From: Bacteroidetes bacterium GWF2_33_16
Lineage (GTDB): Bacteria; Bacteroidota; Bacteroidia; Bacteroidales; UBA12077
Reading direction: 5' to 3'
Length of the DNA stretch: 64,000 bases
NCBI GenBank assembly: GCA_001768565.1
Contig: MEOE01000011.1
Span: 204,803 to 268,802 of the forward strand
Made by a program: the position numbers and the translations under genes. The notes beneath the pieces are model-generated. The model did no database searches. It was not told where the DNA came from and saw nothing but the letters and a program-made list of their open reading frames with translations. Positions 8,274 to 17,670 of this stretch are shown here, piece by piece. Each line of letters starts with the position of its first letter. Positions within the stretch are counted from its first letter, which is position 1.

Positions 8274-9508
8274 ATTTTATATTGATCTAATCTTTTTATT
8301 CGCTCCAATAAGGTAGGATGAGAAAAATTAAAAAAAACATATAATGGATGTGGAGTAAGATTGGATAAGTTATTAATAGATAGTTTTATTAATGCTTGTT
8401 TTAACCATTCTCCATTAGAATGAATATGTGCATACTTATCGGCAGCATATTCATTCTTTCTGGATATAATATTCATAAAAACATCAATTATATTTGATAT
8501 AGGGCTATATAAAATTCCAAAAGCTATTAATCCAATATGAAATCCGGCTTTTTCAACTCCCAATGCTCTTGATAAAATAGGATTACCTATAAATAATGAT
8601 AGAATATATAAAGTAAGTCCAGTTTTAATAATAGAACTAACCATTGAAATGTATATATGCTTCTTTTTATAGTGTCCAATTTCGTGAGCTAAAACAGCTA
8701 ATAATTCTTCTATTGTAAGATTTTCAATTAATGTATCATATAATACAATTTTTTTCTTTCTTCCTATTCCGCTAAAGAATGCATTTGCTTTAGTACTTCT
8801 TTTTGATCCATCGATAACATAAACATTATTCAACTTAAATCCCACTTTCTGACAAAAAGTGGTAATCGATGTCTTTAATTCTCCATCCTCAAGCGGTTTT
8901 AATTTATTGAACAGAGGTAATATTATAGAAGTATAAAACATTGTCATGAATACCATAAAAACAGATACAGTAATCCATGTATAAATCCAGAAGTAATCCC
9001 CAAACCAATAATAAAACCAAGCAAACAATGATAATAGTCCTCCTCCTATTAATATCATCAGAAACCAGCCTTTAATTTTATCTAAAATAAATATTTTGGC
9101 GCTTGTTTTATTAAAACCAAATCTTTCTTCAATAATAAATGTATTATAAATTGAAAATGGGATATGCAGAATATCTGAAGCAAATAATATTATTCCAAAA
9201 AAAATTAATGAAATCATTATTTGATTTGATGAATACGACTGAGCAATTTGATCAACCAAAGCAAATCCTGAAAAATAAAGAAATAATAGAATTATTAATA
9301 AATCAAAGCTACTGTTAATAACTAAAAAGCGATAATTTGTCTTTTCATATAGTTGCGATTTCTGATATTTCTCTTCAGGATAAATGCCCTGAAGAATTTC
9401 AGGTAATTTATTATTTCTTCTCGTAGAATTTAGATATCCGAGAAATTGTTCGAAAAGATAATCAAATACTAATATTCCAATAATTAAATAGAAAACCATT
9501 TGATGCAT
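8270..9508 (-). CDS. M48 family membrane metallopeptidase (Ste24/CAAX protease type)
   Basis: This is a multi-pass membrane zinc protease of the Ste24p type. From the ATG at 9508 it has 412 residues. The zinc site is HEIGH at about 275-279, with the third ligand probably E353 in NEYAADKYA; RSTKANAFFSG just upstream is also typical. Several long hydrophobic segments flank the catalytic domain. An in-frame TTG at 9532 lies inside the -7 box TACTTTTG (9530-9537), so it cannot start this transcript and I chose the downstream ATG. It is coupled to cinA by an ATGA overlap. The physiological substrate is unknown; membrane-protein quality control is plausible. Confidence 0.9.
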   Translation of the reverse strand: MHQMVFYLIIGILVFDYLFEQFLGYLNSTRRNNKLPEILQGIYPEEKYQKSQLYEKTNYRFLVINSSFDLLIILLFLYFSGFALVDQIAQSYSSNQIMISLIFFGIILFASDILHIPFSIYNTFIIEERFGFNKTSAKIFILDKIKGWFLMILIGGGLLSLFAWFYYWFGDYFWIYTWITVSVFMVFMTMFYTSIILPLFNKLKPLEDGELKTSITTFCQKVGFKLNNVYVIDGSKRSTKANAFFSGIGRKKKIVLYDTLIENLTIEELLAVLAHEIGHYKKKHIYISMVSSIIKTGLTLYILSLFIGNPILSRALGVEKAGFHIGLIAFGILYSPISNIIDVFMNIISRKNEYAADKYAHIHSNGEWLKQALIKLSINNLSNLTPHPLYVFFNFSHPTLLERIKRLDQYKI

Positions 9509-9529
9509 ATTTTTTTTGAAAACAGATAA

Positions 9530-9537
9530 CAAAAGTA
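9530..9537 (-). promoter_or_regulatory. -7 box of M48 protease-cinA promoter
   Basis: On the minus strand this reads TACTTTTG (TAnnTTTG). It lies about 22 bases before the ATG at 9508 and rules out the TTG start at 9532. The -33 region has TTTT rather than TTTG. Confidence 0.55.
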
Positions 9538-9577
9538 ATTAAAATACATCAAAATAAAAGGTAAATATTTTTGTAGA

Positions 9578-10564
9578 CTATAACTGACCTTTTAACTTGT
9601 CAATTTCAGATTTTCTACTTTTGAGTATCAAAATGTAGTACTTTGTTCGTTTTTTTTCTTTTAAATCGTATGATATTTGAGCCCACTGAATTGCATGATC
9701 AATATTTTCAATAATTTCACTGGCAAGGGCAAGATTAAAACAAGCACGACTAGCTATTTCTTTATCGACATGTTTAACATATTGCTTCCATATTTCAGAA
9801 GCTGAATCCCATTTACCCTCATTTGCAAGCTGTGCAGCAATTTTAAATTGCTTATTACCCTCTGCAAATAAATATCTGGTTTGTGTTTTCCATACAGGAA
9901 AAATTCGTGAAGAATAATCTACAGCGGCAAAATAGCTAACTTCCTTAACACAACTTAAAACTGAAGGTATTTTTTTATCTAACTCTTTCAAATCGGTATC
10001 TACTGCGTCCCAAATAAGTGTATCAGAATAAACAAAAGAATCAATTATCTTTTTCTCATATATATCGTACATTTTCCAGTATACCTCGATAGATAACTCA
10101 CGAAATTTGTAGAATTCATTTGGTATAGAATAATAATTAGTTTCAGTACCTGAATCCATTATGTAATTTAAAGAATCGATTACAATAATTATATCTGTAC
10201 CATACTGTCTATTAATTTCTTGCAATAAATTCCAATTTATGGTATCGTTTTCATAAATTAAATTGGATTGAAAAAAATGATTGCCTACGATAAATCTCGA
10301 TGAATCAATATTTGGAGTTAACTTAATCCCATCATAGAAACCAAGTTTCATTTCATTGGTTATTATATTAAAAAGCAATGTATCAATCTCCTGATCATTA
10401 TTAAAATCGGTTTCAAGATTAATAAACATAATTTTATTAAATGCTCCGGGAAAGTTTACCTGAGATGGTTTAATTGTTTCGATTTGTAAACTAACCAACG
10501 GCTGGCAACTATAAAACAGAAGTATTAAAGCACCCCAAAAGCTATAGCTTAGTAATTTTTTCAT
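9578..10564 (-). CDS. lipoprotein, possibly DUF6340
   Basis: This 328-residue protein begins with a lipoprotein signal peptide; the lipobox is LFYSC with the lipidated cysteine at C20. The middle contains a domain with alternating hydrophobic strands (residues 40-215). The C-terminal 100 residues look like tetratricopeptide-type helices (FAEGNKQFKIAAQLANEGKWDSA, then ASRACFNLALASEIIENIDHAI, split here only by description). The layout resembles the Bacteroidota DUF6340 family, but I am not certain. It is probably a periplasm-facing lipoprotein of unknown function. It is a single gene with a 141-base spacer to fabG. Confidence 0.7.
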   Translation of the reverse strand: MKKLLSYSFWGALILLFYSCQPLVSLQIETIKPSQVNFPGAFNKIMFINLETDFNNDQEIDTLLFNIITNEMKLGFYDGIKLTPNIDSSRFIVGNHFFQSNLIYENDTINWNLLQEINRQYGTDIIIVIDSLNYIMDSGTETNYYSIPNEFYKFRELSIEVYWKMYDIYEKKIIDSFVYSDTLIWDAVDTDLKELDKKIPSVLSCVKEVSYFAAVDYSSRIFPVWKTQTRYLFAEGNKQFKIAAQLANEGKWDSASEIWKQYVKHVDKEIASRACFNLALASEIIENIDHAIQWAQISYDLKEKKRTKYYILILKSRKSEIDKLKGQL

Positions 10565-10650
10565 ATTTCGATACTATTATCAGGAAATTACAAATTTAAT
10601 TTATGTTTTAATAAAAGAACAAATTCTATCAAAAACAATACCATACAATA

Positions 10651-10685
10651 ATAAAAAAGCACCTAATTAACGAACTTAGGTGCTT
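10651..10685 (-). terminator. terminator after fabG
   Basis: A 10-bp stem (AAGCACCTAA with TTAGGTGCTT) is followed on the minus strand by TTTTTTATT. It lies 22 bases past the fabG stop codon. Confidence 0.87.
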
Positions 10686-10706
10686 GAAAATTATAATTAA
10701 ATAATA

Positions 10707-11453
10707 TTAAGTATTCATTGCCCCGCAAACATTAAGTACCTGACCGCTTACATAAGCTGATAAATCTGAAGCAAGAAATAAGGTTGCATTTGCTACATCA
10801 TCAGGTGTGCCACCTCGACGCAAAGGAATTTGTTCTTCCCATGATTTTCTTACATCTTCGGGCAATTTAGCAGTCATTTCGGTAATAATGAATCCTGGTG
10901 CAATAGCATTGCAGCGTATATTTCTAGAACCAAGTTCTTTAGCTATAGATTTTGTAAAACCTATTATTCCTGCTTTTGACGCAGAATAATTTGATTGTCC
11001 TGCGTTTCCACTAACACCAACAACAGAACTCATGTTGATTATAGAACCAGATTTCTGTTTAAGCATATATTTCTGAACCGCTTTAGTAAAGTTAAAAACA
11101 GATTTAAGGTTAACTGAAATTACTGTATCCCATTGTTGCTCAGTCATTCTCATTAACAATGTATCCTGAGTAATTCCTGCATTATTAACTAAAATATCAA
11201 TTGTACCAAATTCTTTCTGAATTTCGTCAACTAAAGTTTGTGTTTCTTCAAATTTACTAGCATCTGAAGCATATGCTTTCGCTTTTACACCAAGCAATTG
11301 AATTTCCTTTTCGACTTCCTTTGCTGAGTCGTTGTATTGTAAATCAGTAAATGCAATATTTGCACCCTGTTCAGCAAGCTTTAGCGCTATTGATTTGCCA
11401 ATACCTCTTGCAGCACCTGTAACCAAAGCCGTTTTACCTTCTAATAATTTCAT
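10707..11453 (-). CDS. fabG: 3-oxoacyl-[acyl-carrier-protein] reductase
   Basis: FabG carries out the NADPH-dependent reduction step of fatty-acid elongation in the cytoplasm. This 248-residue short-chain dehydrogenase has the cofactor motif TGAARGIG (12-19), the NNAG motif near residue 90, and the catalytic Ser143, Tyr156 and Lys160 (YSASK). The C-terminal PLRRGGTPDDVANATLFLAS segment is typical of true FabG rather than a general SDR. It is monocistronic with its own terminator; no other fab genes are nearby. Confidence 0.93.
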   Translation of the reverse strand: MKLLEGKTALVTGAARGIGKSIALKLAEQGANIAFTDLQYNDSAKEVEKEIQLLGVKAKAYASDASKFEETQTLVDEIQKEFGTIDILVNNAGITQDTLLMRMTEQQWDTVISVNLKSVFNFTKAVQKYMLKQKSGSIINMSSVVGVSGNAGQSNYSASKAGIIGFTKSIAKELGSRNIRCNAIAPGFIITEMTAKLPEDVRKSWEEQIPLRRGGTPDDVANATLFLASDLSAYVSGQVLNVCGAMNT

Positions 11454-11715
11454 AAAATCATATTTAAAAGTTTATAACAAACAACAAAATAAATAAAGTA
11501 TTTGTTCTAAAACAAGACTTTAGAAAAGAAGTGGACCATACACCCTGTTTTTATACTGATTTTCAATGCTATAACAACAAAGAATCAACTTCAGAGTTCC
11601 AAAAAGCACAAAAATGATTTTTTTTTTATACATTGTATTCGTTAATTTATGAGGATTTTTAATATATTTCACCGTGATTTCAATTCGAAAACCTAAACTT
11701 CAAAATATTCAGCTT

Positions 11716-14040
11716 ATGAAAGTTAAGATGAATTTAAAAACCAAGATGCTAGTTTATATCCTTACAGCATCATCAATAATATATGCATTAGCTTTAGGAT
11801 ATGTTAGTATAAAACTAAATAGCATTGCCTTCGAAAATGCGAAGAAGTTAACCGACACATATGCTCGTGAGTATGCAAATTATACCAAGGCAGATTTAAG
11901 TGTAGATATGAATATGACAAGAGCTCTGGCAAATATTGCTATGGGATATAAAAATCTTGATCCGAAAAATCGAAAGGAAATTCATCTTGATATGATAAAG
12001 CATATTATTGAAGAAAATCCAAATTTCTTGTCTGCATGGCTAAACTGGCAACTTAAAGCAATTTGGCCTAATTATAAAAAAGACCATGGACGATTAAGAC
12101 TTACCTATTACCGACAAGGTGGTCAAATCTTACTTAAAGAAGAAATTATTGATACACTCCCAAACTTTACAAGAGGCACATATTATGATATTTTAGAGCA
12201 AAAAAGAGAATTTGTAATGGATCCTTACTATTTCACTTATAAAGAAGGAGAAGAAGCAATTCTTGAAACATCGGTTGCAGTTCCTATTATGGATGGAGGA
12301 ACAGTGGTTGGATTAGCAGGATTAGATCTTCCATTGCAGCGTTTTCAGGATTTAATAGTTAATATCCACCCTATAAAAGATAGCTATGCATTTCTAATTT
12401 CACATAACGGGCAAATTGTTGCACATTATAATGAAGAATATATTGGAAAATTTATCCAGGATTTTTCTGATGGAGAAACTGATATACTTTCAAAAATTCA
12501 AGCAGGTGAATTATTTTCAAATTCAAGAAAAGGAATAAATGGTAAAGAATACTGGACTTCATATGCACCAGTTTACATTGGCGAATGCCCAACACCATGG
12601 TCATTTGGTTTTGCAGTACCTGTTGATGTTATTATGGCTGAAGAAAGAGCTACTTTACGTAAATCAATTTTAGTAGGATTAATAGGCCTTTTATTAACAG
12701 CTGCAATTACATGGTTAATCGCTCATAATATTGCCCGTCCAGTTACCTTAACCACTTCTATATTAAGTGATTTAGCTAAAGGCGATATTGATGAATCAAA
12801 AAAAATCACCGTTAAAACTGATGATGAAATTGGGGAAATGGGCAATTCTATGAATACCCTTATTGATGGATTAAATAAAACAGCCAACTTTGCCAAGGAA
12901 ATTGGGAAAGGAAATCTCGATTTAGATTTTGAGTTATTAAGCGAAAAGGATGTTTTAGGAAATTCGTTGCTTGAAATGCGTAAGAGCCTGAAGATAGCTA
13001 AAGAACAAGAAGAGATTAGAAAAATTGAAGATCAAAAGCAAAATTGGGCAACTCAGGGATTAGCCAAATTTGCTGAGATATTGCGCCAAAATAATGATGA
13101 TATGAAGGAATTTGCCTATCATATTATTAGTAACCTGGTTAAATATATAAATGCAAATCAAGGTGGTTTATTCATTATTAATGATGATGATAAAAACGAT
13201 AAGTTTATTGAGCTGCTTGCATGTTATGCTTATGAACGTCGCAAGTACCTTGAGAAACGTGTTGATATAGGTGTAGGGTTAATTGGTCGTAGTATTAAAG
13301 AACAAAGATCAATTTATATGTCGGATTTACCCAAAGAATATATCAATATTACTTCTGGTTTAGGTCAGGCTGTGCCAAACGCATTGCTTATTGTTCCTTT
13401 AAAAGTTAATGATGAGATTTATGGAGTTGTTGAGCTTGCCGGCTTTAATAGTTTTGAAGATCATATTATAAAGTTCGTTGAAGAGGTTGGTGAAAGCATT
13501 GCAGCAACAATTTCAGCTACTAAAATAAATATAAGAACAAATCAATTACTGGAGCAATCACAGCAGCAAAGCGAAGAAATGGCTGCTCAGGAAGAAGAAA
13601 TGCGACAAAACATGGAAGAACTTCAGGCTACTCAAGAAGAATCAGCCCGTAGAAGTACTGAAATGCAAGGATTACTTGACGCATTGAACTCAGCCAATCT
13701 TGTAATTGAATATGATTTAGAGGGATATATTATATCTGTAAATAAAAATTATTTAAACCTAATTGGAATTACTAAAGATAAGATGATTGGAACACATCAT
13801 TCAGATAATATGAACTTTAGTAAAGAACAATTACATGAGAATAAAAAGTTTTGGAGTGATTTGAGAAATGGAATTGCGAAAAAAGAAACAGATCATGTTA
13901 CATTCAATGGTAATGAGTATGTTTTTGTAGCAACCTACACTCCTATTTTAGATGAATATGGATCTCCTGTTAAGGTTCTCAAAATTGCTACAGACATTAC
14001 CGAATTATATAATAAAGATAAGAAAACCAAAAAGGGATAA
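11716..14040 (+). CDS. membrane sensor: dCache-HAMP-GAF-coiled coil-PAS, no output domain
   Basis: This is a membrane sensor of about 774 residues. TM1 lies at about 9-30, then comes a periplasmic dCache-like sensor (about 35-310, with the YYDILEQKREFVMDPYY-type segment), TM2 (about 317-338), HAMP, a GAF domain (about 470-610), an acidic Gln/Glu coiled coil (EEMAAQEEEMRQNMEELQAT) and a C-terminal PAS domain. No histidine-kinase H-box, HATPase, GGDEF or full MCP signalling hairpin is visible, and the protein ends with an ordinary stop and terminator. The frame opens at a GTG (11674), but ATGs at 11716 and 11728 give a better start; I chose 11716. It probably passes its signal through protein contacts. 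The neighbouring genes are not signalling genes. Confidence 0.85.
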   Translation: MKVKMNLKTKMLVYILTASSIIYALALGYVSIKLNSIAFENAKKLTDTYAREYANYTKADLSVDMNMTRALANIAMGYKNLDPKNRKEIHLDMIKHIIEENPNFLSAWLNWQLKAIWPNYKKDHGRLRLTYYRQGGQILLKEEIIDTLPNFTRGTYYDILEQKREFVMDPYYFTYKEGEEAILETSVAVPIMDGGTVVGLAGLDLPLQRFQDLIVNIHPIKDSYAFLISHNGQIVAHYNEEYIGKFIQDFSDGETDILSKIQAGELFSNSRKGINGKEYWTSYAPVYIGECPTPWSFGFAVPVDVIMAEERATLRKSILVGLIGLLLTAAITWLIAHNIARPVTLTTSILSDLAKGDIDESKKITVKTDDEIGEMGNSMNTLIDGLNKTANFAKEIGKGNLDLDFELLSEKDVLGNSLLEMRKSLKIAKEQEEIRKIEDQKQNWATQGLAKFAEILRQNNDDMKEFAYHIISNLVKYINANQGGLFIINDDDKNDKFIELLACYAYERRKYLEKRVDIGVGLIGRSIKEQRSIYMSDLPKEYINITSGLGQAVPNALLIVPLKVNDEIYGVVELAGFNSFEDHIIKFVEEVGESIAATISATKINIRTNQLLEQSQQQSEEMAAQEEEMRQNMEELQATQEESARRSTEMQGLLDALNSANLVIEYDLEGYIISVNKNYLNLIGITKDKMIGTHHSDNMNFSKEQLHENKKFWSDLRNGIAKKETDHVTFNGNEYVFVATYTPILDEYGSPVKVLKIATDITELYNKDKKTKKG

Positions 14041-14060
14041 TCGGGAATTATAAAAATGTA

Positions 14061-14092
14061 AAAAGCAGCAAGTTCAAACTTGCTGCTTTTTT
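14061..14092 (+). terminator. terminator after the dCache/PAS sensor
   Basis: A perfect 14-bp stem (AAAAGCAGCAAGTT with AACTTGCTGCTTTT) is followed by a T-run. It is nearly symmetric and may also act on the convergent gene at 14146-15270. Confidence 0.9.
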
Positions 14093-14145
14093 ATTTGTTT
14101 GTTTAGTAATCTGTAAGAATTATTAAAATCTAAACAAATTCTATA

Positions 14146-15270
14146 TTATCTAAGAGTTACACCTAAGCCAGCAGTTGCAATTGAATAATTTGCATAAGTA
14201 TAATCAAAATGTATGGTGATTACAGCCATTTTTAGCCTAAATCCGGCATTATAACGAGGTTTTGTAGCACTACCATCACTATTCTTTATTGTAATATCAA
14301 TTGGGTCTTTTTTTGCTGTATCGTCGCTAACTACAATTTGATTGCCTTGTAATTCAGGTATTGGATAAAAACCATTTAACTGAAGATTTGTTGTAGTTGA
14401 ACTAATTCCTATACCACCATAAATACAGATGACTGGCAAATTAGCCGAAACTAATAAATTGGCTGTTATATTGCTTATGCCCATATACATTTCCTGATTG
14501 TCATAAAAGTCTGGACTAACAGATGGAATAACTGATATATTAGGATTGCCCTCATAAAAACTAGGTTGAAAATTGATATCACTGTATGAGTATAGTTTAG
14601 TATATCCACCCTGAATTGACATTTCGAAGATTGGCAACTTTTTTAAGGCAGGAATCCATTGTTTTAAACTATGTTTTAAACCAACACCCCAAAGACCAAC
14701 CTTTCCTCCATCTCCAAGTTTTAACTCAGGTGAATAACGAACAATAATTTCGGTTTCTTTATAAATACCTATTCCAGCTTGAATCATTGGATTTAGAGTA
14801 AAGCCAAATCCTGATCCTTTAGGCAAATTAAACTGAGCTACTTGAGTTTCTCCAACAAGCGGAATATCAGTAAAATAAGTAACCTGTGGTCCTGATTTCA
14901 TATCTCCAGCTGCTGTTGGAGAGGAATTACCATCAATATCAACTCTGGAAATAAAATCGTTATCGCCTAAATTGAGTTTTAAAGGGTTAAAAGTTTTGTC
15001 TGCTGTTGGAATAATTGCAACATTTAATGTAATGGTTAAATCAAATCCAAGCGTACTGTGTGTTTTGGCTGTATTATACCAACCACCGCTTAAACCAGCT
15101 CCTATACCGTTTGCATAGGGTGAAATATAAGCTCCAAATAGTTTTTCTGCATCGTCGACACTACCTGCCATAAACGAGCCTAATTGTGTAAATTGACCAA
15201 AAATTGTGGTTGAAAACAACATCATGATTGATATTGTTAAAACCTTCAGAATAGACTTTTTATTTTTCAT
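14146..15270 (-). CDS. DUF6588-like outer-membrane/envelope protein
   Basis: The 374-residue protein starts with a signal peptide ending near TTIFGQ. The mature part has the pattern GAYISPYANGIGAGLSGGWYNTA followed by TLGFDL (read as separate motifs), which I associate with the Bacteroidota DUF6588 family. The C-terminal half alternates hydrophobic and polar residues and ends in an arginine-aromatic rich strand (FDYTYANYS), consistent with a beta-barrel in the outer membrane. The function is unknown. It is transcribed alone, convergent with the sensor gene. Confidence 0.75.
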   Translation of the reverse strand: MKNKKSILKVLTISIMMLFSTTIFGQFTQLGSFMAGSVDDAEKLFGAYISPYANGIGAGLSGGWYNTAKTHSTLGFDLTITLNVAIIPTADKTFNPLKLNLGDNDFISRVDIDGNSSPTAAGDMKSGPQVTYFTDIPLVGETQVAQFNLPKGSGFGFTLNPMIQAGIGIYKETEIIVRYSPELKLGDGGKVGLWGVGLKHSLKQWIPALKKLPIFEMSIQGGYTKLYSYSDINFQPSFYEGNPNISVIPSVSPDFYDNQEMYMGISNITANLLVSANLPVICIYGGIGISSTTTNLQLNGFYPIPELQGNQIVVSDDTAKKDPIDITIKNSDGSATKPRYNAGFRLKMAVITIHFDYTYANYSIATAGLGVTLR

Positions 15271-15495
15271 AGATTTTAATTTATAAGGTTTTATTTATTA
15301 ACACTTTTGTATTTTATATTAAGTTAGATGTAAAAAAATCTGATATGGTTTCATTTGCAATTGATTTTTATAATTTTTTACTACATGAAGTACTTTTAAA
15401 ATTAATAAATCAACTATTTTTACGTTTTACAATCACAATTTGTTCACGTTTTATTTACATATAACAAAATAGTGACAAAAAAAGTTTTTTAAAGT

Positions 15496-16788
15496 ATGTC
15501 AAAGAATCAACCATTAGCAGATCGCATGCGACCCAAAACTCTCGATGAGTATATTGGACAAAAGCATTTGGTTGGCAATACCGCAATTTTACGAAAAGCT
15601 ATAGAATCTGGCAATATTCCCTCCTTTATTTTATGGGGACCTCCGGGTGTTGGAAAAACTACTTTGGCAAAAATTGTTGCAAACCAACAAAACAGACCAT
15701 TTTTTACTTTAAGTGCGGTACACTCAGGAGTAAAAGATGTACGCGAGACAATTGAAAAAGCAAAGAAACAACAGTTTTTCGATTCGCCGAATCCAATTTT
15801 ATTTATTGATGAAATTCATCGGTTTAATAAGTCACAGCAAGATTCACTCCTTTCTGCCGTTGAACAAGGAACAATAATTTTAATAGGTGCAACTACCGAA
15901 AACCCTTCATTCGAAGTTATTCCACCTTTGTTATCAAGATGTCAGGTATATGTGCTAAAACCATTGGAAAAAGATGATCTTATTGAATTAGTTCATCGTG
16001 CACTTAAAACCGATATTTTCCTTAAAGAATTTGATGTTACACTAGATGAATATGATGCTCTTTTAAGATTTTCGGGTGGTGATGCTCGTAAATTGTACAA
16101 TATTCTCGATTTGGTATTAAGCACAGAATCAGGTAAAGAAAATTCAAAAAAAATAACAATTAATAATACCAATGTAACGGAGATCTTACAACAAAATATA
16201 GCTTTTTACGACAAGAATGGGGAACAACATTATGATATTATATCGGCATTTATAAAATCGATAAGAGGAAGCGATCCTAATGCAGCTATATATTGGCTTG
16301 CACGCATGGTCGAAGGTGGCGAAGATCCAAAGTTTATTGCCCGCAGACTGGTTATACTTTCAGCAGAAGATATTGGATTAGCAAATCCAAATGCTTTACT
16401 AATGGCAACCAGTTGTTTTAATGCTGTTAATTTGATTGGATGGCCCGAATCCAGAATAATACTAGCCGAAGCAACTATTTATCTTGCAACATCACCTAAA
16501 AGCAATTCGGCATATAAAGCTATAAACGACGCACAGCAATTTGTAAATCAATCGGGCGATTTACCGGTTCCACTTAATATACGAAATGCCCCTACAAAGC
16601 TTATGAAAGATCTTGGTTATGGCAATAATTACAAATATGCACATAGCTACGAAGGAAATTTTGTTCAGGAAAACTTCCTGCCTGAGAATATTAAAGATAA
16701 AATATTCTATCAACCTCAAATGAATAGTAAAGAACTTGAAATTTTAAAGCGATTGCAAAATCAATGGAATGAAAAATACAAGTATTAG
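15496..16788 (+). CDS. rarA: replication-associated recombination protein A (MgsA/WRNIP1 family)
   Basis: RarA is an AAA+ ATPase that acts at stalled replication forks and is related to the clamp-loader subunits. The 430-residue protein has Walker A GPPGVGKT (48-55), Walker B FIDEIHR (Asp105-Glu106), sensor 1 GATTENPSFEV and an arginine-finger segment LLSRCQVY. The C-terminal tetramerisation domain contains the conserved GSDPNAAIYWLARM motif. Start ATG 15496 gives the standard N-terminus PLADRMRPKTLDEYIGQ. It is followed after 33 bases by kdsA and may be co-transcribed with it. Confidence 0.95.
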   Translation: MSKNQPLADRMRPKTLDEYIGQKHLVGNTAILRKAIESGNIPSFILWGPPGVGKTTLAKIVANQQNRPFFTLSAVHSGVKDVRETIEKAKKQQFFDSPNPILFIDEIHRFNKSQQDSLLSAVEQGTIILIGATTENPSFEVIPPLLSRCQVYVLKPLEKDDLIELVHRALKTDIFLKEFDVTLDEYDALLRFSGGDARKLYNILDLVLSTESGKENSKKITINNTNVTEILQQNIAFYDKNGEQHYDIISAFIKSIRGSDPNAAIYWLARMVEGGEDPKFIARRLVILSAEDIGLANPNALLMATSCFNAVNLIGWPESRIILAEATIYLATSPKSNSAYKAINDAQQFVNQSGDLPVPLNIRNAPTKLMKDLGYGNNYKYAHSYEGNFVQENFLPENIKDKIFYQPQMNSKELEILKRLQNQWNEKYKY

Positions 16789-16821
16789 TTTTTTGCCTTA
16801 TTTTCGTATTGTAATTTATAC

Positions 16822-17649
16822 ATGAATACTATGATTAATAAAATTCCCTATATAAAGAATACCGATTCAAATAATTTCTTTCTGCTTGCCGGTCCTTGTG
16901 TTGTAGAAAGCGAGAAAAACCTTTTTCAGATTGCTGAAAAAGTAATCGAAATTACAAACAAGCTTAAAATACCATATGTTTTTAAAGCCTCATATAGAAA
17001 AGCCAACAGATCAAGAATTGACTCTTTTACAGGCATAGGTGATATGGAAGCCTTAAAACTTTTATCAAAGGTAAGAAATGAGTTAAAAGTTCCTATTGTG
17101 ACCGATATTCACACAGCAGAAGAGGCTGTTATAGCAGCTGAATATGTTGATATTTTGCAGATTCCTGCATTTTTATGCCGTCAAACAGATTTGCTAATTG
17201 CAGCAGCAAATACAGGCAAGTTTGTGAACATTAAGAAGGGACAGTTTTTATCTCCCGGCTCAATGAAATTCGCTGTTGATAAGGTTGCCGAATCAGGAAA
17301 TAAAAATATTATGGTAACAGAACGTGGAAGTATGTTTGGTTATCAAGATATGATTATCGATTATAGAGGTATTCCAGAAATGCAATCATTTGGATATCCT
17401 GTAATTTTAGATATTACACATAGCTTACAACAACCTAATCAATCATCAGGTGTAACCGGAGGAAGACCCGACTTAATTGAGACTGTAGCTAAGGCTGGAA
17501 TAGCTGTTGGAGTCGATGGTATTTTTATTGAGACACATCCTGATCCTGCAAATGCTAAATCAGATGGTGCAAATATGCTTCATTTGAACTATTTGGAAGA
17601 TCTTTTAGTTAAATTAACACAAATAAGAGCAACAATAAATAAATTCTAA
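16822..17649 (+). CDS. kdsA: 3-deoxy-8-phosphooctulonate synthase
   Basis: KdsA condenses phosphoenolpyruvate with arabinose 5-phosphate to make KDO 8-phosphate, the precursor of the inner core sugar of lipopolysaccharide. The 275-residue TIM-barrel protein has AGPCVVES, the substrate segment KASYRKANRSR, and DITHSLQQP near the metal/substrate site. A second in-frame ATG lies three codons downstream and is an equal start candidate. Its presence shows a lipopolysaccharide-type outer membrane. The gene follows rarA and is convergent with the hybrid kinase. Confidence 0.95.
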   Translation: MNTMINKIPYIKNTDSNNFFLLAGPCVVESEKNLFQIAEKVIEITNKLKIPYVFKASYRKANRSRIDSFTGIGDMEALKLLSKVRNELKVPIVTDIHTAEEAVIAAEYVDILQIPAFLCRQTDLLIAAANTGKFVNIKKGQFLSPGSMKFAVDKVAESGNKNIMVTERGSMFGYQDMIIDYRGIPEMQSFGYPVILDITHSLQQPNQSSGVTGGRPDLIETVAKAGIAVGVDGIFIETHPDPANAKSDGANMLHLNYLEDLLVKLTQIRATINKF

Positions 17650-17670
17650 GTCCTTTAATAAATCTGGATT

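Noticed and set aside
11674..11715. GTG start for the dCache sensor
   Set aside because: The added 14 residues precede a normal signal-anchor start at 11716; the GTG cannot be excluded but is less likely.
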